A DNA stretch of 64,000 nt from NCBI RefSeq assembly GCF_034190915.1, contig NW_026947485.1, forward strand, positions 133,750,337 through 133,814,336, in the 5' to 3' direction. The DNA is from Cavia porcellus (taxonomy: Eukaryota; Chordata; Mammalia; Rodentia; Caviidae). The first letter of the stretch is position 1; every line of letters begins with the position of its first letter. A program made the translations under genes and the position numbers. The notes beneath the pieces were generated by a model, which made no database searches, was not told where the DNA came from, and saw only the letters and a list, made by a program, of their open reading frames with translations. Below, piece after piece: positions 59,451 through 64,000 of the stretch.

Positions 59451-60377
59451 ATATTCCTGGTTTCTTTCAGACAAGTGGGTAGGGGATCCCAGGCACTTCC
59501 CATATTGTCTATAATTTCTCTGAAGTGAGACTGTTTGGTTCTCCTGACTACCATTTGATGTACTGGTGCAGGGCTGTCTGTTGCTTTTCGCAGCCTGCCT
59601 TGGCTCACCAATGGCTGGTAGAGTGCATTTAGGGGTGGGGCTGGCTGCTGCCTCCTAGCTGGTTACCAGAGGGGATCTTCGATGATGGCTACCAGAGTAC
59701 GTGTTGGGGGTGGGACTTTGTGTTGCCTCTGACCAAGCTAGTTACTAGCAGACAGCCCCAACCATTGCCATTGAAGTGAACATGAAGGCGGGGATGGCCA
59801 CTGCCTCCAAACCCAGCTGGTTACCACTGGGGAGCCCTGGCGATGGCTGCTGGAGTGCAAGACTCAGCCCAAGCATTTTCCACCAGTCTGATCCCATGTA
59901 GGAGTTGCTGGAGGGACCCCACTGCAGTTCTGGTTCAGGGCTTCTCTGGCCTGGCTGTAAACTGGCTCCCAGACAGTCACTCTCTCCTGTGGGAGGAGTG
60001 AGCCCTCTGTACTCACTGCCAGCCAGTGCAGTCCTCTGCATCGGCTGCTCCCTTCCATCAGAAGCTTCCAGACTCACCAGCCACCACTGTCACTGTGACC
60101 GCGTGTCCCCAGGTTCCAACAGCTCCTCTCACACATGGGTCTGGCTCTGGGTGAAGGCATCACCAGCTATTATTTTATTCTTTATTTAAATTTTTCTTTT
60201 TTACTGGGGGCTTCCCTTCTCACTTTAGATTCTTCCTGGGTCCAGAGGACCCACTGTCTTCCTTCTTGTATTCTCCAGAATGCTGTATTCCAGCATCTGG
60301 ACTGTTTCTGTCAGAGAGGCCATTTACTCTGTTGCTTACTGTTCTGCCATCTCCCTGGTGACCTGATAGGTCAGTTT

Positions 60378-60959
60378 GGGGACAAGTTTTACATTGAAAT
60401 ATCCTAAGCATTTATTCATTATGTGATCATTTGGAAGGAGCCTCCTGCATCAGAATCTGTGTGACTGCCAGGAATGTAGAGATAAAAGATGTATCACCTG
60501 CTCTGCAGAATTTCATAGGAAGGTGAGGGACATAGATCAGAAAGGAACTAGACTGTTATACAGTAGGTGGCAAATCCATTAATAGAAAGATGCATGACTG
60601 TGGGATATAAACAAGGATTAGACAGCCTATGAAAAACTATTTTCCAAAGGCAGTAATAGCGTAATGTAGGTGATTCAGCACTGTCTAGTTGAGGGGATAT
60701 ATGATCTCCTGAGGTGCAATAATTCATGTCATTTCTCTTGGCTGTTCCCAAGGGTATTGACGGGAGGCACTCACTAGCCACCCACTAGAACACTTAGTAC
60801 GTCTATCACAAGAGAGTGACGTAGGGTCGGCAGGCTTTACTTCTGCTTGCCCAAATTTTCCTGGTATGAATTATGGGAGATGCTGGCAGTCTCTTATTGT
60901 TGATTTCCTTCTTTCTACCTTCTCACTTTCTCCATCTTACTGGCTAAGTCCTACTTTTC
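60378..60959. other. Unassigned intergenic sequence
   Basis: Nothing recognised. Confidence 0.45.
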
Positions 60960-61040
60960 ATGACTAATACAACTTTCTTTTCCCTTTCCAGCCAGAAATA
61001 CTGTCACCTGGCCTCTTGCAGAAAAGTGTTTTGGCTTACT

Positions 61041-61044
<4 letters not shown>

Positions 61045-61095
<51 letters not shown>

Positions 61096-61109
61096 TCTCT
61101 CTCTCTCTC
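61045..61109. repeat. (CT)n microsatellite
   Basis: About 32 CT units with one CCC interruption at about 61,091. Confidence 0.95.
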
Positions 61110-61179
61110 CACATATATATTTGTGATACTGGAACCATGTTTTGCCTCAAGTTCCTCTAACCATATCCCTCTTCAGAGT

Positions 61180-61370
61180 TTCTTCACTTTCCAGTGGTCC
61201 ACTCAATTATGAATAAATCAACGGGTAAACCTATTTGTGAGATCAGAACCTTTGTAACATGGTCACTTCCAAATATCTCATTTCTGAACAGTGCTACATT
61301 GACAGCCAACCCTTAAATGCATGGTATTTGGGGGGACATTTTAGATTCAAATTGTAGCAAGTATAAGGTT
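61180..61370 (-). mobile_element. Possible old LTR relic, antisense
   Basis: 'ggggggacattttagattca' and 'aaattgtagcaag' resemble the antisense start of MaLR-type LTRs. Weak, by eye. Confidence 0.35.
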
Positions 61371-64000
61371 TTCATTTTAGTGCATGTGTGCGTGGCTGTT
61401 GGATTGGGAAATAAGCCTTATACTTTCATGAAGCTAGTATCATTGTATTAGGATACTATCTGATTATAATACTATGGAGATAATTTTCAAACACATTTCT
61501 AAAATTTATTTTTTAATTAGTGCATGATAGTAAAATCAAAGAGTGGTGTTCATTTTAGGGAATTAGTACATGAGTAAAATGCATCTTGATCATTTCCAGG
61601 TCCTTTATTCACCCCTTCCTTTCCTCCACATCCCACCATTCCACTTCTCCAAGTAAATGGAATTTTATTTATTTATTTGTGTTATCATAAGCCATTTTAA
61701 CAACCTTAGAATAGTGTTGACACTATCTTTGCAAAACTTATGATTTTTATTTGATTAAAAGAAATAGTCTAATGTTTTGTAGGAATTCTATGCAACGACT
61801 ATACAAGTAGCTGCTTCTATAATGGAGGGCAGCCAGGAAATATACACTTAAATTTAAATTTCTGATATCCTTCAATCATCCTGTATCTTTTTTTCTCGAT
61901 ATTTCCTTCAGTTATATTATCTGGAATTACTCTCTGCCATAAAGAAATATACATTCTGCAAAGAGAAGTGTAAAAGCATTTAATATACTGTTTTTTTTAA
62001 TTTTGATTTTTCTCTGACCTGCATTGCATTTCCATATTTTCTGTTTTTAATAAACAAATAGTTTGTTGTTTTGATTGCTGGAGCAGGGCATAGGCAATGG
62101 CCAGTGGGTACTCTGGCATGGGTATTAATAGTAACTGAGTAGAGACCCAGATGTACTAATGTTAAAAACTAAACAATATGATTTATTATTCCCTTGTAGG
62201 CAGCACAACCATAAAGGAGTGTGGATAATCAAATACAAGTAATATAAACACATACTTTATTCTTTTGTTGCAAGATATAATTTTAGCACACATCATAAAT
62301 TGCAAGTTTTATTTGAAAAGTTTGACCTAATTACTTCTAAAGGTTTTTCTTTAAATCCCCTTGTTACCTTTCTAATTACACAAATATAAGAAGGCTGTAT
62401 TGAAATGTGCTTTCTGGGTAAAAAGTAATGTTTAATGTTCACTTAATCCCTGTGAGGCATTTTTTCCCTTTCAGTTTACATGGCCTAATAATAAATAATC
62501 TGTCTTGATTTTGTGTACTAGTAGCTAATTGAAGGATGAATGGCCTCCATAAAAAGGTGATACCTATTATCCATATGAATGGCTGTTTTTAGTTATAATA
62601 TACACAAATAAAGAAAAAAGCAGATCCTTAAGGAAAACAAATTTATATTCTAGAAATTTTGTCTTGATGTAATACTGTTAGAACCACAATTTTTATTGTG
62701 TGATCCAGAAAGAAGGACATTGTCTTATTATCTTCTGTCTACAGAAAAATAGTTACATGAAACCATGATACTTCTATAAGAAAGCTAATCACCTGTTTTT
62801 TTTTGAATATGGATAAGAATGTTTTTCCGGGTCAGAAACCCTTTTCTCTTGGAATATTTCAGAAAACTCCAATAGAATCCCTGCTGGAAATCAAGGTATT
62901 TTTTTTTTCCTATTATGTTTTTGATTTTCTTTCTTTTCAAAAAAAAAAAAAAAATGAATCCAGCATTCCTGTGGAAAACAGAAGGTGGCACTCTTCCTTC
63001 TGTCTTGTGATATTTTCCACTCGAGTGTTTATTTTCATTCTTTTCTGTGAAGACTCAGAGCAGCACTCTGTTGATGAAGTTTCTTTTCTTTTTTCTGAGG
63101 TTAATGACCACTTTTCACTTATCAAAAGGCAGGGACACATTTCATGAACTGTGCTGTTGAATGAAAGGCACCAACTGCCATTGGTAATTCAATAGTAAAC
63201 AGCAAATTAAAATTTGATAAGGTCTTTACAGTTTATTTGCTGATGTGAGCAACTTGTCACCTCAGAGATTTTCTCCTCCTTCATTTAATAGGCATAGGGA
63301 ATAAAAAATCTCTAATATGAGATCTCTTGGAAAGATTTGCTATTATCACTTCCACATGCTCTAAAATTGGTGGTTGATTAAGTGAGCACATAGTGATGCA
63401 ATTTGTGACCTTTCACTCAATTCTAAGCTTCAAATTAAATTTCTTTTGAAACTGAAATCTTGTTTTGTTGTCTTGTTCTTGATATCTGATTTAGGCTAGT
63501 TTATCTCAATGAAATTGAGATTATTCATAAGATCAATTTGATGGCTCTGCTTTGTATTTATGCTACATTCTTTTCCAGGGAGATGAATGTAGTTACAAAT
63601 ATTCATCAAGTATTGTCTAAATGATGCTACCTAATTAGAATTAATATGCTTCTTTTGTTGAAGGTCATCTCTTGCATTAATAATAAACTTTCAATTAACA
63701 ATAAACTCTTGGCAAAATTTATATTTTAGGTTTTATGGATATCTAGTAAATTTTCTGTTATACTTTGCTTTGTTATTTTTAGCATATCAGCCTAAAATTA
63801 GTACATTTGCATTATAAGTGTTACCTTGTCTGGTAATAATGTAAACTATTAGGATATGTGTGTTGGGGAACTGTTAGTTGTCTAAATTGGACTCAGCTTT
63901 AGTTCTGTTTTTAACATTCTGTCTGGCTCCAAGTACAACCCAACTCCTGGTTCTACCTAACATTGCAAAGACAGGCTTTGGAAACCTGCCCCCATTTATG
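61371..64000. other. AT-rich intergenic sequence
   Basis: No gene recognised. 61,500-61,720 may be an L1 3' region. The overlapping frames at 62,785-63,147 lie over T/A runs and are not convincing. Confidence 0.45.

Larger units (their letters stand above)
57340..60360 (-). mobile_element. Second HAL1-like ORF1-only LINE (3.0 kb)
   Basis: Minus-strand order: 5' region (60,360-about 59,450), ORF1 relic (about 59,450-58,370), 3' noncoding region with roughly 140-bp tandem units (57,390-57,860), and an A-rich tail (complement of 57,336-57,350). ORF1 similarity includes the complement of 'tataggtgatctgtttcttt' (the QITYK-type motif, 58,681). No long frame survives. I see no ORF2 homology. The TSD is imperfect, so it is older than the element at 40,756. 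Its 5' end resembles the relic at 1,680. Confidence 0.65.

Overview
This window looks like a gene-poor, AT-rich stretch of a mammalian nuclear genome, most likely from a rodent other than mouse or rat. The evidence is the repeat mix: ID-type (tRNA-derived) SINEs, B1-like 7SL SINEs and B1-ID composites, an L1 with tandem promoter units, and an intracisternal-A-particle-like class II endogenous retrovirus (ERV). I see no functional host gene, tRNA or rRNA. The only trace of a host gene is a truncated processed pseudogene of TMEM209 (about 22,255-23,010).

Layout. 1-9,160: old sequence with a degraded L1 (1,680-4,165), SINEs, a MaLR-like LTR (7,685-8,062) and a degenerate 170-bp tandem duplication. 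9,165-9,556: a solo LTR with a 6-bp target-site duplication (TSD). 13,565-22,005: an old antisense L1 split by a young full-length L1 (15,303-21,952) with a perfect 16-bp TSD, two promoter units, an intact ORF1, a frameshifted ORF2 and a pure poly(A) tail. 22,255-25,046: the TMEM209 pseudogene, an antisense L1 ORF2 relic and SINEs. 25,050-40,740: mostly unassigned AT-rich DNA with L1 relics, SINEs, microsatellites and a mariner-like relic.

40,741-49,748 is the most informative part. An antisense LINE that carries only ORF1 (HAL1-like) is bounded by a 15-bp TSD. A 5,232-bp minus-strand provirus (42,288-47,519) is inserted inside it with a 6-bp TSD. The provirus has two 485-bp LTRs that I find identical, a primer-binding site matching isoleucine tRNA, a full-length-looking gag with two zinc knuckles, and an A AAA AAC frameshift site followed by a GC hairpin. 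A large internal deletion removed protease and most of reverse transcriptase, leaving RT thumb, RNase H and integrase. RNase H has a lysine in place of a catalytic glutamate, integrase has a TGA, and there is no env. It cannot be autonomous.

49,749-64,000: unassigned sequence, MaLR-type LTR relics, an apparently inverted L1 fragment, and a second ORF1-only LINE (57,340-60,360) with an imperfect TSD and the same kind of tandem-repeated 3' region as the first. These two elements suggest an ORF1-only LINE family that was active in this lineage. All family names come from motif recognition by eye; no database search was run.
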